A DNA stretch of 34,026 nucleotides from CAZKUN01 sp964555935 (GTDB lineage Bacteria; Armatimonadota; Zipacnadia; Zipacnadales; VGFC01). A model generated the notes under the pieces. It searched no databases. It was not told the DNA's origin and worked only from the letters and a program-made list of their open reading frames with translations. Below are positions 9,081 to 16,502 of this stretch, in pieces (position 1 is the first letter of the stretch; each line of letters opens with the position of its first letter). The stretch lies in the NCBI GenBank assembly GCA_964555935.1, contig CAZKUN010000079.1:1-34026 (forward strand), in the 5' to 3' direction. Both the position numbers and the translations under genes were made by a program.

Positions 9081-10187
9081 TCAGAGCTGAGACATATCGT
9101 AATCGCGGGCCGTCTCGAAGAACGCGACGGTGTTCTCGGTCGGCACGTCGAAGCCGATGGCGTTGGAGACCCGCAACACGAGCCCGCCGTTGTACCCGCA
9201 CTTCTCGATGAGATCGGTAACGTGCTTCCTCACGTCCGCAACCGTGCCGAAGGGCAGGACCTTCTGCAAGCTGCCGCATCCGTGCAACACGATCCGGTCG
9301 CCGTACCTTCGCTTGACCTCAAATGGATCCATGCATTCGGGCTGGATAGGGTCGATGATGTCGAAGCCGATCTCGATGAGGTCGTCCATAATCTCGTCGA
9401 GGTCGCCGTCGCTGTGGATGAACACGTGCACGTCGGGATTGATCTCCTTGCATCGATCTATCATCGCGGCGAGTCGAGGCCTGTCGATCCGGCGCCAGGC
9501 CTCGGCGCCCATGATCATCCGGTCCTGCATCGCGATGTCGCCGCCAACGCCGATCTGATCGACACCCGCCTCGACTGCAGGGATGAGCATCGCCGTGCAT
9601 AGCGCGAAGATGCGGTCATAGATAGCCTCGACCAGCCCCGGGTTGAGGAGGTAATCAGCGAGAAGATTCTCCATGCCGCGAGCTTCCCACGCCGTCTTGT
9701 ATGGCATCGCCACGCCCGCTTGAACCCAGTAGCCCTTGTCCTTCAGCTCCTGAACGCGTTGCGGGAGGTCCGGATTGGGGATGATGCGGTCCGGGCCCGG
9801 AAAACCCCACGCGTCGAGGTCTGGGTTCTCGCCTGAGATCGGACCGGAGAGCCACTGAACGTACTTCCGATCCTCCCCCGCCTTGCGCACGACGCGCCAT
9901 TGGTCCTCGAAGACGTCCTCCCCATGCATGATGAACTTCCCGCCGGCGTATGGGAAATCGCCGATCAGCTCCCCATCTACGCGGGAGTTGTAGTCAAACC
10001 AATCCAGCGCCACGCCCGCCCCGTTCCAGCCGTCGGTGCCCAGAATGCGATGCACGTCGGCCATGTCCTCCACGCCATAGTGCTCGACGAGAGCCCGATG
10101 CACCTCGGCGCGCCCCGCCAGCACGGCGGGCGTCCGATCCGGCTTCTCATGGTTGATGACGACCTGCATTCTCTCGCGCTGTGTCAT
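9081..10187 (-). CDS. URO-D-like protein (second copy in window)
   Basis: 368 residues from ATG 10187 with a GGGGGA Shine-Dalgarno about 5 bases upstream. It starts MTQRERMQVVINHEKPDRTP, the usual URO-D opening. It later carries VFIHSDGDLDEIMDDLIEIG and QPECMDPFEVKRRYGDRI, characteristic of the cobalamin-type methyltransferase/URO-D superfamily. It is only distantly related to the copy at 812. It follows the Gfo/Idh/MocA gene on the same strand, with repeat-derived sequence between them. Substrate and pathway are unknown. Confidence 0.85.
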   Translation of the reverse strand: MTQRERMQVVINHEKPDRTPAVLAGRAEVHRALVEHYGVEDMADVHRILGTDGWNGAGVALDWFDYNSRVDGELIGDFPYAGGKFIMHGEDVFEDQWRVVRKAGEDRKYVQWLSGPISGENPDLDAWGFPGPDRIIPNPDLPQRVQELKDKGYWVQAGVAMPYKTAWEARGMENLLADYLLNPGLVEAIYDRIFALCTAMLIPAVEAGVDQIGVGGDIAMQDRMIMGAEAWRRIDRPRLAAMIDRCKEINPDVHVFIHSDGDLDEIMDDLIEIGFDIIDPIQPECMDPFEVKRRYGDRIVLHGCGSLQKVLPFGTVADVRKHVTDLIEKCGYNGGLVLRVSNAIGFDVPTENTVAFFETARDYDMSQL

Positions 10188-10220
10188 GGGAATCCCCCTA
10201 TAGGTGGCTTCAAAACTCCC

Positions 10221-10260
10221 GTACGTCGGATCTCCAGGGAAACTCGTCGTCTGAGTTTCC
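10221..10260. repeat. Chimeric repeat: truncated GTCGGATCT-type REP joined to GGAAACTC hairpin
   Basis: GTACGTCGGATCTCCAG at 10221-10237 is a truncated version of the RAYT-linked repeat. It runs into GGAAACTC at 10238-10245 and GAGTTTCC at 10253-10260, an 8-bp stem also present at 14702 and 14854. It lies between the Gfo/Idh/MocA gene and the second URO-D-like gene. Confidence 0.55.
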
Positions 10261-10307
10261 AGGACTGCCCCCTGTTCTCCGTCGACGCCTGGGTTCTGAA
10301 ATCGCTT

Positions 10308-11247
10308 CTAGTGCCGCCCTGCGTTCTCGAGCAACCGAAGCTGCATCTCGAGGTTCTTCAGCCCCGTATCTCCCGTCGCCAGCAGGTCGCCAGTGGCGGG
10401 TGATCGACTCTTCCATGAAATCCTTGGCCTTGGTCTCGGCGCCACCGTGCGTGAGGTACGTGCAGTAGACGCCGTCGTCATCGTTGCGGCCCTCATAGCC
10501 GATTGGGATGCCATTGACCGCGAACTGGCGACACATCGGCCCCTCGGGCGCGTTCCGGAGCAAAATCCGGGCCTTCACAGCCGATCCATCCGGACGGGCG
10601 AAGTCGAACGCGCACTCATTCCGTTGGCTCTCCACCACGCACTGGACAGAGCCCCAGTCGACATTGCCGTCCGGCACCAGGGCGAGCAGGACGCTGATCG
10701 GGTGGGCGGCGAGGTCGTGCCAGATGGCCTCATGCTGTCGCGTTCCGCCGGCGCCGCGGGACTCCATCTGCATGAAGTACTCGTCCACCGAGTCCACACC
10801 TGAGATCGCCAGCAGATGAGGGGCGGCGGCGGCGTACTGGGTGTTCACTCCCAGCAACACTTTCGCGCTGTCGGCCGCGGAAACAATGCGTTCGGCGAGA
10901 AAGAGTTGCCGCTCGGTGGATAGTTGATCGCCGCCAACAAGCGGCTTCTCGCAGAGGACGTGAGCGCCCGCGCCGATGCATGCGGCTGCGTGCTCGTAGT
11001 GGACATCCATCGGCGAGCAGATGCTGGCGAGTTGCGGGCGGCATTCGCCGATCAGCCGCGACACCGACGTATACCCAGCGCCGGTGAAGCCAAGCGTCTC
11101 CTCGAGCGACGCCTTCGTCTTCTCGACGCTCTCAGGCGAGGTGCCCAAGAACCCCACCACGTCGCACCCGGCGCGCATGAGCCACTTGACGTGATGCTTG
11201 CCAATGCCGCTCGCGCCCAGGACCACGGCTCTCTTCGGACTAGACAT
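10308..11247 (-). CDS. Gfo/Idh/MocA family oxidoreductase, frameshifted near its C terminus
   Basis: Start is ATG 11247, with GGAGG and a 6-base spacer. The Rossmann motif GASGIGKHH is at about residue 11 to 19 and the EKP motif at 100 to 102. The first frame continues to 10210, but from about 10400 downstream it translates the repeat region and reads as junk. One base inserted near 10391-10402 would restore a frame ending NLEMQLRLLENAGRH at TAG 10308, a normal family-like end. Repaired length is about 312 residues. The inserted base may be an error or a recent lesion. Its start overlaps the end of the membrane protein gene by 8 bases. Confidence 0.65.
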
Positions 11248-11713
11248 GCCGCTCCTCCTCAAGCTCGTCTTCAAAGGGCAACTCGACACCTTCGTCCGGT
11301 TCGTAATCCGGCTCATCGGGCTCGCGATGCCTGGCGGCAATCCACATCACCACAAACCCGATCACCCACGCGGAGACGCCGGCGATGCGGGCGAACGTGC
11401 CGGTCTCGGCGCTGACGTAGCCACGATTGGCGAGCAACTCACCGATTCCCGCAAGGCTCAGCGCGATCAACACCGGATCGGCTACGCGGCGTCGAGTCTG
11501 CTCGCCGCGACCGATGGAGCAGGTGATCGCCTGAACGGCGAAAACGGCGCCCATGCATGCTCCCACGAGCAATCCCGTCATCGCCCACCGAGCTGTCGCG
11601 CCCGCGCTCAGTCCCTGCCATCGTGCGAGGAGCGAGGCGACGTGGTGTCCGATAACGCCGCCATAGACAGGGCAGATCGCGGCGGCGATGAAGATTCGAG
11701 CGAGAATGCTCAT
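11240..11713 (-). CDS. Four-helix membrane protein of unknown function
   Basis: About 157 residues using ATG 11713; a GTG at 11755 is an alternative start without a clear Shine-Dalgarno. It contains about four hydrophobic segments, for example ILARIFIAAAICPVYGGVIG, MTGLLVGACMGAVFAVQA and IAGVSAWVIGFVVMWIA, then an acidic tail EPDEPDYEPDEGVELPF. It overlaps the next gene, the Gfo/Idh/MocA oxidoreductase, by 8 bases (ATGTCTAG), so the two are coupled. I do not recognise the family. Confidence 0.6.
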   Translation of the reverse strand: MSILARIFIAAAICPVYGGVIGHHVASLLARWQGLSAGATARWAMTGLLVGACMGAVFAVQAITCSIGRGEQTRRRVADPVLIALSLAGIGELLANRGYVSAETGTFARIAGVSAWVIGFVVMWIAARHREPDEPDYEPDEGVELPFEDELEEERHV

Positions 11714-11814
11714 CCGCTCCGGTACCGTCCCATTGGTGCCACCCGGTTTCTCCACGCGCGACGTGCAGGCCTGCGCGCGACCCGCGTCGAACTAGCAGGG
11801 CTACAGAGCGCTCG

Positions 11815-11843
11815 ATGCCGGCCCGGGGGACGTCCGCCGGCAT
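11815..11843 (+). promoter_or_regulatory. Perfect hairpin upstream of the amidohydrolase start
   Basis: ATGCCGGC at 11815-11822 pairs perfectly with GCCGGCAT at 11836-11843 around a 13-base loop, ending just before the GGGGGAG Shine-Dalgarno of the amidohydrolase. It could be a 5' UTR element or operator in a divergent gap. No binding protein is identifiable. Confidence 0.3.
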
Positions 11844-11861
11844 TCAAGGGGGAGTAGACCG

Positions 11862-12743
11862 TTGATCATCGATGCCCACATGCACGTCTGCCCGCGCGTA
11901 GGCGGCACGGATGACCGACTGCCGCTCGATGGGCGGATTTACGGTCGCGCCGAGGGGACGCACGGGTCGGTTCAGATCATGCCGCCCAGCTTCGAGCGGA
12001 CCGACTCACAGCCGGAGCTGGCGCTGGCGCACATGGACTGGGCCGGCGTCGACCGGGCGTTCCTGGTGCAGGGGCCGATGTACGGCTTCCACAACCGGTA
12101 TGTCGCGGGAGCCGTGTACCAATGGCCAACGCGGTTTCTGGGCTTCGCGATTGTCGATCCCACGCAGGGCGACGCGGCGGTCACGGAGCTGTCGGACTGC
12201 TGGGATCGCGGGCTGAGAGGGCTGAAGATAGAATGGCCGGCCACGCAGAGCATGTTCCCCGGCGTCAGCCTGAGCGGCGATGAGGAGTGGAAGGTCTGGC
12301 GCCGACTGGCCGGCCTCGGAGGCATCCTCTACCTGCATCTCAACAAGGGCGCGGATCAAGTCGAAGACGTTCGCAGGATCGCGGCGGAGCTTGGGATCAA
12401 GGTCGTCGTCGCCCACCTCGGCTGCGCGCCGAATGATGGCTGGGAAGCCCAAGTCGAACTGGCGAAGGAAGAGAACATCTACCTCGGTTGCTCCGCAATC
12501 CCCCACGCGACGGGCGAGGACTTCCCGGCGCCGAAGGCCTGCGATCTGCTGGCCAAGGCCGTCGACATGGTCGGATCCGCCAAGATCATGTGGGGCTCGG
12601 ACTACCCCGGAACCCTCACGAAACTGACCTATCCACAGACGCTGGACTGGGTGCGGAAGTACTGCAACGCTCTCACAGCAGAGCAGATCGCCGACGTCCT
12701 CGGCAACACGGCCGAGGATGTCTCTCGCGGGCTCTGGGCCTGA
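11862..12743 (+). CDS. Amidohydrolase superfamily protein (amidohydro_2-like)
   Basis: 293 residues from TTG 11862, with GGGGGAG upstream and an 8-base spacer. It opens MIIDAHMHVCPRVGGTD, giving Asp-x-His-x-His at residues 4, 6 and 8 as metal ligands. LGIKVVVAHLGCAPN and KIMWGSDYPGTLTKL mark the later His and Asp positions of the TIM-barrel family. Substrate is unknown; this subfamily includes decarboxylases and lactonases. Its 3' end faces the second Gfo/Idh/MocA gene, which is convergent. Confidence 0.85.
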   Translation: MIIDAHMHVCPRVGGTDDRLPLDGRIYGRAEGTHGSVQIMPPSFERTDSQPELALAHMDWAGVDRAFLVQGPMYGFHNRYVAGAVYQWPTRFLGFAIVDPTQGDAAVTELSDCWDRGLRGLKIEWPATQSMFPGVSLSGDEEWKVWRRLAGLGGILYLHLNKGADQVEDVRRIAAELGIKVVVAHLGCAPNDGWEAQVELAKEENIYLGCSAIPHATGEDFPAPKACDLLAKAVDMVGSAKIMWGSDYPGTLTKLTYPQTLDWVRKYCNALTAEQIADVLGNTAEDVSRGLWA

Positions 12744-12790
12744 TGTCACCCACCAACGCGCAGTGGCTGGGCCGTCACGGGATCTGTCCG

Positions 12791-13786
12791 TCAGTCCCTC
12801 AGGGAGACGGCCTTGCCCTCCTCGGCGGACCGATACGCGGCGTCGATGATACGCTGCACGTGATATGCCTCGGCGGCGCCGGACGTGGGCATCGACCCCG
12901 ATCGGACGGCTGCGACGAACGCCTCGAGTTGCGGCTCGAGCGTGTGACTCCCCTCGTCGAACTCCTCAATTTCTTGCTTGCCGTCGGCGTACGTGCCGAC
13001 CAATCGCTCGGAGGTGACGTCGATCGCCCCCTCCAGCCCGTGCAGGACAACTTGGCGGTTCGACGGCTGGGTGATGAAGCAGCAAGTGACCGCGGCAACC
13101 GTGCCGTTATCGAACTCAAGCGTCAACACGGCCCTGTCATCGACATCGTAGTCGCCAGGAAGAGCGTTCCCCTTGCCCAGCATGCAGCTCACCCGCGAGG
13201 GCGCGCCGCAGTACCAGTGAATCAGATCGAGGATGTGCCAGCCGCTGTCAATAACCGCGACGCCGCCGCTCTTAGCATGCTCGCCCCTCCACGACCAGGT
13301 GCCGTCGATGGCGTTCCCCCACCGATACGTGATGATACCCCGAGCGACAAGGACATCCCCGATCGCCTCGGCTTCGAGGAGTTCCTTGGCCCGCCGGAAC
13401 GCGGGGTAGTGCTTCGCCTGCCCGCAGACCATCAGGATCTTCCCCGTCGCCTCGGCAGCCGCCGTCATGTCTCGGGCGTCGTCGAGCGTGCGGGCGAACG
13501 GCTTCTCCTTGAGCACGTGGATGTTCCGTTCAAGACACAGCTTCACAACTTCCGGATACGCGAAATGCGGCAAGGACACCACAGCACAGTCCGCGCGGAC
13601 GGCGTCGAGGAGCGCGCGGTAGTCGGTGAAAGCGGGGATCCGCGCGTCGCGCAGCGGTTGGAGAACGACATCGTCGGTATCACAGACGCCCACGACGTCG
13701 ATTCCCCGATATTCACGCAGCAGCGCGAGATGCGACCCACCGATGCCACCACAGCCGATCTGGATGAACCGGAGCTTGTCTGGCAT
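12791..13786 (-). CDS. Gfo/Idh/MocA family oxidoreductase
   Basis: 331 residues from ATG 13786; GGAGG lies 10 bases upstream and no closer in-frame candidate is better. The nucleotide-binding opening FIQIGCGGIGGSHLALL and EKPF at residues 94 to 97 are intact, as is the DSGWHILDLIHW motif (Asp180 and His184). It probably oxidises a sugar or inositol derivative with NAD(P). It converges with the amidohydrolase and diverges from the sugar transferase. The other Gfo/Idh/MocA gene in the window, at 10308, is quite different in sequence. Confidence 0.85.
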   Translation of the reverse strand: MPDKLRFIQIGCGGIGGSHLALLREYRGIDVVGVCDTDDVVLQPLRDARIPAFTDYRALLDAVRADCAVVSLPHFAYPEVVKLCLERNIHVLKEKPFARTLDDARDMTAAAEATGKILMVCGQAKHYPAFRRAKELLEAEAIGDVLVARGIITYRWGNAIDGTWSWRGEHAKSGGVAVIDSGWHILDLIHWYCGAPSRVSCMLGKGNALPGDYDVDDRAVLTLEFDNGTVAAVTCCFITQPSNRQVVLHGLEGAIDVTSERLVGTYADGKQEIEEFDEGSHTLEPQLEAFVAAVRSGSMPTSGAAEAYHVQRIIDAAYRSAEEGKAVSLRD

Positions 13787-13989
13787 GGCACGGAGACCTC
13801 CCATGGGGGACCGATCAGTAGCACGGGTTTCCCGCCTACGCGTCTCGCCGCCTCCATGCCGGAAGCGGACCGCCCCGTGGGCACGAACAGATGTTGCAAT
13901 AAGTTTTCGCCCACGCGACCGCCCCGGTACCGGCGCATGGGAGACTATTACCAAGGACGGTGTTATAGGGTTCTACCGGAGGTTGCAGA

Positions 13990-14673
13990 ATGGTAGCAGA
14001 ACGCATTCCAGAACAACTCACTGAGTCCCGCCTTCAGCGCGCGGTTTCGGCCATCCCGAAGCGGTCCGCATCGAAAGCGTATCTCATCAGCAAGCGCGCC
14101 ATCGACATTGTCGGCGCGTCGCTGGCCCTGCTGGCCGCCCTCCCGGTCATGCTCATAACCGCCATCGCGATCAAGCTGGAGTCTCCCGGCTCGGTCTTCT
14201 TCTCGCACGTCCGTCTCGGCGAAAAAGGCCAGCCGTTCCGCTTCTTCAAGCTCCGGTCAATGTGCGTTGAGGCCGTCGAGCTTCGGGCGGCGATGGGCGG
14301 GTTGAACGAGGTCTCAGGTCCCGTCTTCAAGATCAAGCAGGATCCGCGGATGACCGTCGTCGGCAAGATGATCCGCAAAATGAGCATCGACGAGCTGCCG
14401 CAGCTCTGGCACGTGTTGACCGGCGAGATGTCTCTCGTCGGACCCCGGCCGCCCGTGCCGGACGAGGTCGCCACCTACGAGCCGTGGATGCTCGAGCGGC
14501 TGAGCGTGAAGCCCGGCCTCACCTGCATCTGGCAAGTCAGCGGCCGCAGCGACGTCGGGTTCGAGCAGTGGATGGAGCTTGACGTGGAGTACGTGCAGAC
14601 GCGCTCCATCTGGGTCGACCTCAAGATCCTCGCGCTCACCATTCCTGCGGTATTAACCGGTCGGGGCGCTTAA
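13990..14673 (+). CDS. Bacterial sugar transferase (undecaprenyl-phosphate glycosyl-1-phosphate transferase type)
   Basis: 227 residues from ATG 13990, with GGAGG and a 7-base spacer. The characteristic motifs are present in order: KRAIDIVGASLALLAALPVM (membrane helix), KLRSM, IRKMSIDELPQLWHVLTGEM, SLVGPRPPVPDEV, and LKPGLTCIWQV-like SVKPGLTCIWQVSGRSDV. These are hallmarks of the monotopic family that starts exopolysaccharide or glycan synthesis at the inner membrane. No other polysaccharide gene is nearby, so it is an orphan initiator. A 203-base divergent gap precedes it. Confidence 0.9.
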   Translation: MVAERIPEQLTESRLQRAVSAIPKRSASKAYLISKRAIDIVGASLALLAALPVMLITAIAIKLESPGSVFFSHVRLGEKGQPFRFFKLRSMCVEAVELRAAMGGLNEVSGPVFKIKQDPRMTVVGKMIRKMSIDELPQLWHVLTGEMSLVGPRPPVPDEVATYEPWMLERLSVKPGLTCIWQVSGRSDVGFEQWMELDVEYVQTRSIWVDLKILALTIPAVLTGRGA

Positions 14674-14701
14674 TAGGCCCAGGCCGCCCAGCCTCCCACA
14701 T

Positions 14702-14724
14702 GGAAACTCGTTGTCTGAGTTTCC
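14702..14724. repeat. GGAAACTC hairpin repeat, copy 2
   Basis: GGAAACTC at 14702-14709 and GAGTTTCC at 14717-14724 form an 8-bp stem, like the copies at 10238 and 14854. Confidence 0.6.
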
Positions 14725-14735
14725 GGGGTGTATAT

Positions 14736-14762
14736 CGCTCCCGCGTTCCCGGCGCGGGAGCG
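14736..14762. repeat. Long GC-rich hairpin
   Basis: CGCTCCCGCG at 14736-14745 pairs perfectly with CGCGGGAGCG at 14753-14762 around a 7-base loop. It is part of the repeat cluster between the sugar transferase and the sigma gene. No GTAG foot is present, and it is not followed by a T tract. Confidence 0.55.
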
Positions 14763-14797
14763 ACATCAGTTTTCAGCCCCTGGCGCCGTCTCCGCCC

Positions 14798-14821
14798 GTA
14801 GGTCGGATCTCCAGATCCGAC
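14798..14821. repeat. Solitary RAYT-type REP
   Basis: GTAG followed by a 9-bp stem (GTCGGATCT and AGATCCGAC with CC loop). It is identical in sequence to the REPs flanking the RAYT gene at 24200-24879, about 9.4 kb away, but has no inverted partner here. Confidence 0.75.
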
Positions 14822-14853
14822 ACGCCCATCTCAGCCGTCCGGGACTGTCCCAA

Positions 14854-14876
14854 GGAAACTCGCCGTTTGAGTTTCC
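14854..14876. repeat. GGAAACTC hairpin repeat, copy 3
   Basis: GGAAACTC at 14854-14861 and GAGTTTCC at 14869-14876, with a 7-base CGCCGTT-type loop and the same AGGACTG tail as the 10238 copy. Confidence 0.6.
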
Positions 14877-15006
14877 AGGACTGTCCCCTGTGGCCGTCCT
14901 TCTCGCATCGCCCATCCCCGCGCCGCGACAACCGTCACTGCCGTTTTGGCCCGACTCCACGGAACCACGCGCCACCTACAGGGGATGTATATTCAGAGCG
15001 AGGGAG

Positions 15007-15029
15007 AACTGGATTCACTAAACCACGCA
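15007..15029 (+). promoter_or_regulatory. Possible ECF-type promoter, AAC-N16-CGCA
   Basis: AAC at 15007-15009 and CGCA at 15026-15029 are 16 bases apart, the spacing of many ECF promoters, and lie upstream of the ECF sigma gene at 15086. It resembles the AAC-N16-CGTA arrangement before the other sigma gene (minus strand, 20421-20445). This is a two-motif match and could be chance. Confidence 0.25.
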
Positions 15030-15085
15030 TCCATGTCGGGCATAGTACTGGTGACGGCTGCCCGCAGTGACAGAGAGCACTACGC

Positions 15086-15688
15086 ATGGGAGACAGCGAC
15101 GCCGCGTTGGTTGCCCGGGCGCGTGAGGGCGATCGATCGGCTTTCGATCAACTGGTGCGGACCCACCAGCGTGCGGTCTACCGGCTAGCCTATCGGCTAC
15201 TGGGAGATCCGGACGATGCTGGTGACGCGACTCAGGAGGCTTTCCTGAGAGCGTTCGAGCACTTGCCCCGCTTCCGAGCGGATGGCAACTTCCGCAACTG
15301 GCTGCTGACGATCGCTACGAACCACTGCATGTCGTATCGGCGATACCGAAAGCGGCGCGTGACGGAGCAGTTGGACGAGACGGTGAAGGGCGAGCCGCCC
15401 GACTGGGCTCCGCAGGCGCCGACGGACCCGGCGCGCATGGCCGAGGCGTCGGACGAGCTGCAGCGGCTGAAGGACGCGATTGGCGAACTCCCGCCCCGGC
15501 AGCGGACGGCCATATCGCTCTTCACCCTGAAGGATCTATCTATCGCGGGCGTGGCCGAGATCATGAGCTGCTCCCAGGGCACCGTCAAAGCCACGATCCA
15601 CCGCGCCCGCGAGAATCTTAGACGTGCGCTGGAGAAGAAGGACAGGGCCGGCGACGGCCCAGCCCCAACCCTCCCGGAGGGGACGTGA
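15086..15688 (+). CDS. ECF RNA polymerase sigma factor
   Basis: 200 residues from ATG 15086. Region 2 spans about residues 10 to 90, with FDQLVRTHQRAVYRLAYRLL and DAGDATQEAFLRAFEHLPRF. Region 4 spans about 125 to 185, with IGELPPRQRTAISLFTLKDL and SCSQGTVKATIHRARENLRR. There is no region 3, as expected for an ECF sigma. The stop overlaps the GTG start of the anti-sigma gene by 4 bases, a classic sigma/anti-sigma pair. Confidence 0.92.
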   Translation: MGDSDAALVARAREGDRSAFDQLVRTHQRAVYRLAYRLLGDPDDAGDATQEAFLRAFEHLPRFRADGNFRNWLLTIATNHCMSYRRYRKRRVTEQLDETVKGEPPDWAPQAPTDPARMAEASDELQRLKDAIGELPPRQRTAISLFTLKDLSIAGVAEIMSCSQGTVKATIHRARENLRRALEKKDRAGDGPAPTLPEGT

Positions 15689-16482
15689 GAACCATGACCT
15701 GCAAAGACGCAATCAAGCTCATTCATCAAATCCTCGATGGCGAAGCCTCCGACGCCGCGTTGGCGGACCTGAGCGCTCACACGGACGAGTGCTCCGACTG
15801 CGCCGAGGCGTGGGAGACGATGTCGGGCGCGGAGTCGCTGCTCCGCGAGGCAAGGGCTCATGAGCCCGACGACGCCTACTTCGACGGCATGGCGCGAGAG
15901 ATCAGCGCCCGCGTTTACGAGAGGCAACACTCGCGCAAGGGCTTCTTCGGAACATCATGGATCCGCTCGTTCGGCATGGCGGCGGCCTGCCTGGCAGTCG
16001 GCCTATTCGTTGGCCGCGCGGCCTTCCCCGTACAGATCACCGACACGGTCTTCCAGGACCGCATTGTCGAGGTGCCAGGCCCTGTTGAGGTTGAGATCAG
16101 GACGGTTGAGGTCCCGACGATCGTGGAGAAGGAAGTGCCGGTCGAGGTCGTCGTCTACAGGGACCGGTGGCGGACGCGGACGGTCGTCGAGCACGTTTCG
16201 ACTCCCGCCACGCAACCCGCGCTCATGGAGGTCGCAGCCGTGACGCCAGTCGCCATGGTTGGACGGGCGACTACCGGTCCCGCGATCCGCGTGGCCGCGC
16301 TTGACACCACCCCGACGCTGTCGGCGGATGACTTGCGGGCGCTGGCGGCGGGGCTGGCGGCGGGTGGACGCAACATCGACGATGCGATACACACGACAGT
16401 GCTGGCATCCGCGCTGGCGACGGGAATGTCCGCGGCCGAGGCATCGGTAGACCTCGCGGCAGCCGGAGCGCACGTGCAGTGA
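15685..16482 (+). CDS. Zinc-finger anti-sigma factor, membrane-anchored
   Basis: 265 residues from GTG 15685, which has GGAGG upstream with a 5-base spacer; ATG 15694 is less well placed. A C-x(n)-H-x3-C-x2-C signature is visible (Cys6, His32, Cys36, Cys39), the usual anti-sigma zinc-binding domain. A hydrophobic helix follows at about residues 94 to 113. The region after it is unusual, with repeated VEV-P blocks such as VEVPGPVEVEIRTVEVPTIV. It overlaps the sigma gene and ends by overlapping the FlgD-Ig gene's alternative start. Confidence 0.85.
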   Translation: MRTMTCKDAIKLIHQILDGEASDAALADLSAHTDECSDCAEAWETMSGAESLLREARAHEPDDAYFDGMAREISARVYERQHSRKGFFGTSWIRSFGMAAACLAVGLFVGRAAFPVQITDTVFQDRIVEVPGPVEVEIRTVEVPTIVEKEVPVEVVVYRDRWRTRTVVEHVSTPATQPALMEVAAVTPVAMVGRATTGPAIRVAALDTTPTLSADDLRALAAGLAAGGRNIDDAIHTTVLASALATGMSAAEASVDLAAAGAHVQ

Positions 16483-16502
16483 ACGCAACAAGAGCGCCAG
16501 GA

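Larger units (their letters stand above)
14674..15085. other. Gene-free 412-bp stretch with clustered hairpin repeats
   Basis: No convincing coding frame. It holds four palindromic repeats: two GGAAACTC hairpins (14702 and 14854), one long GC hairpin (14736) and one GTCGGATCT-type REP (14798). The last ~80 bases contain the leader of the ECF sigma gene. Confidence 0.75.

Noticed and set aside
12488..13996. Long plus-strand frame of 502 residues opposite the second Gfo/Idh/MocA gene
   Set aside because: It is antisense to a clear family gene and shows only low-complexity Arg/Pro/Gly composition.
14674..15085. A small RNA gene in the gene-free stretch
   Set aside because: The hairpins match dispersed repeats elsewhere, and no promoter-terminator pair frames them.
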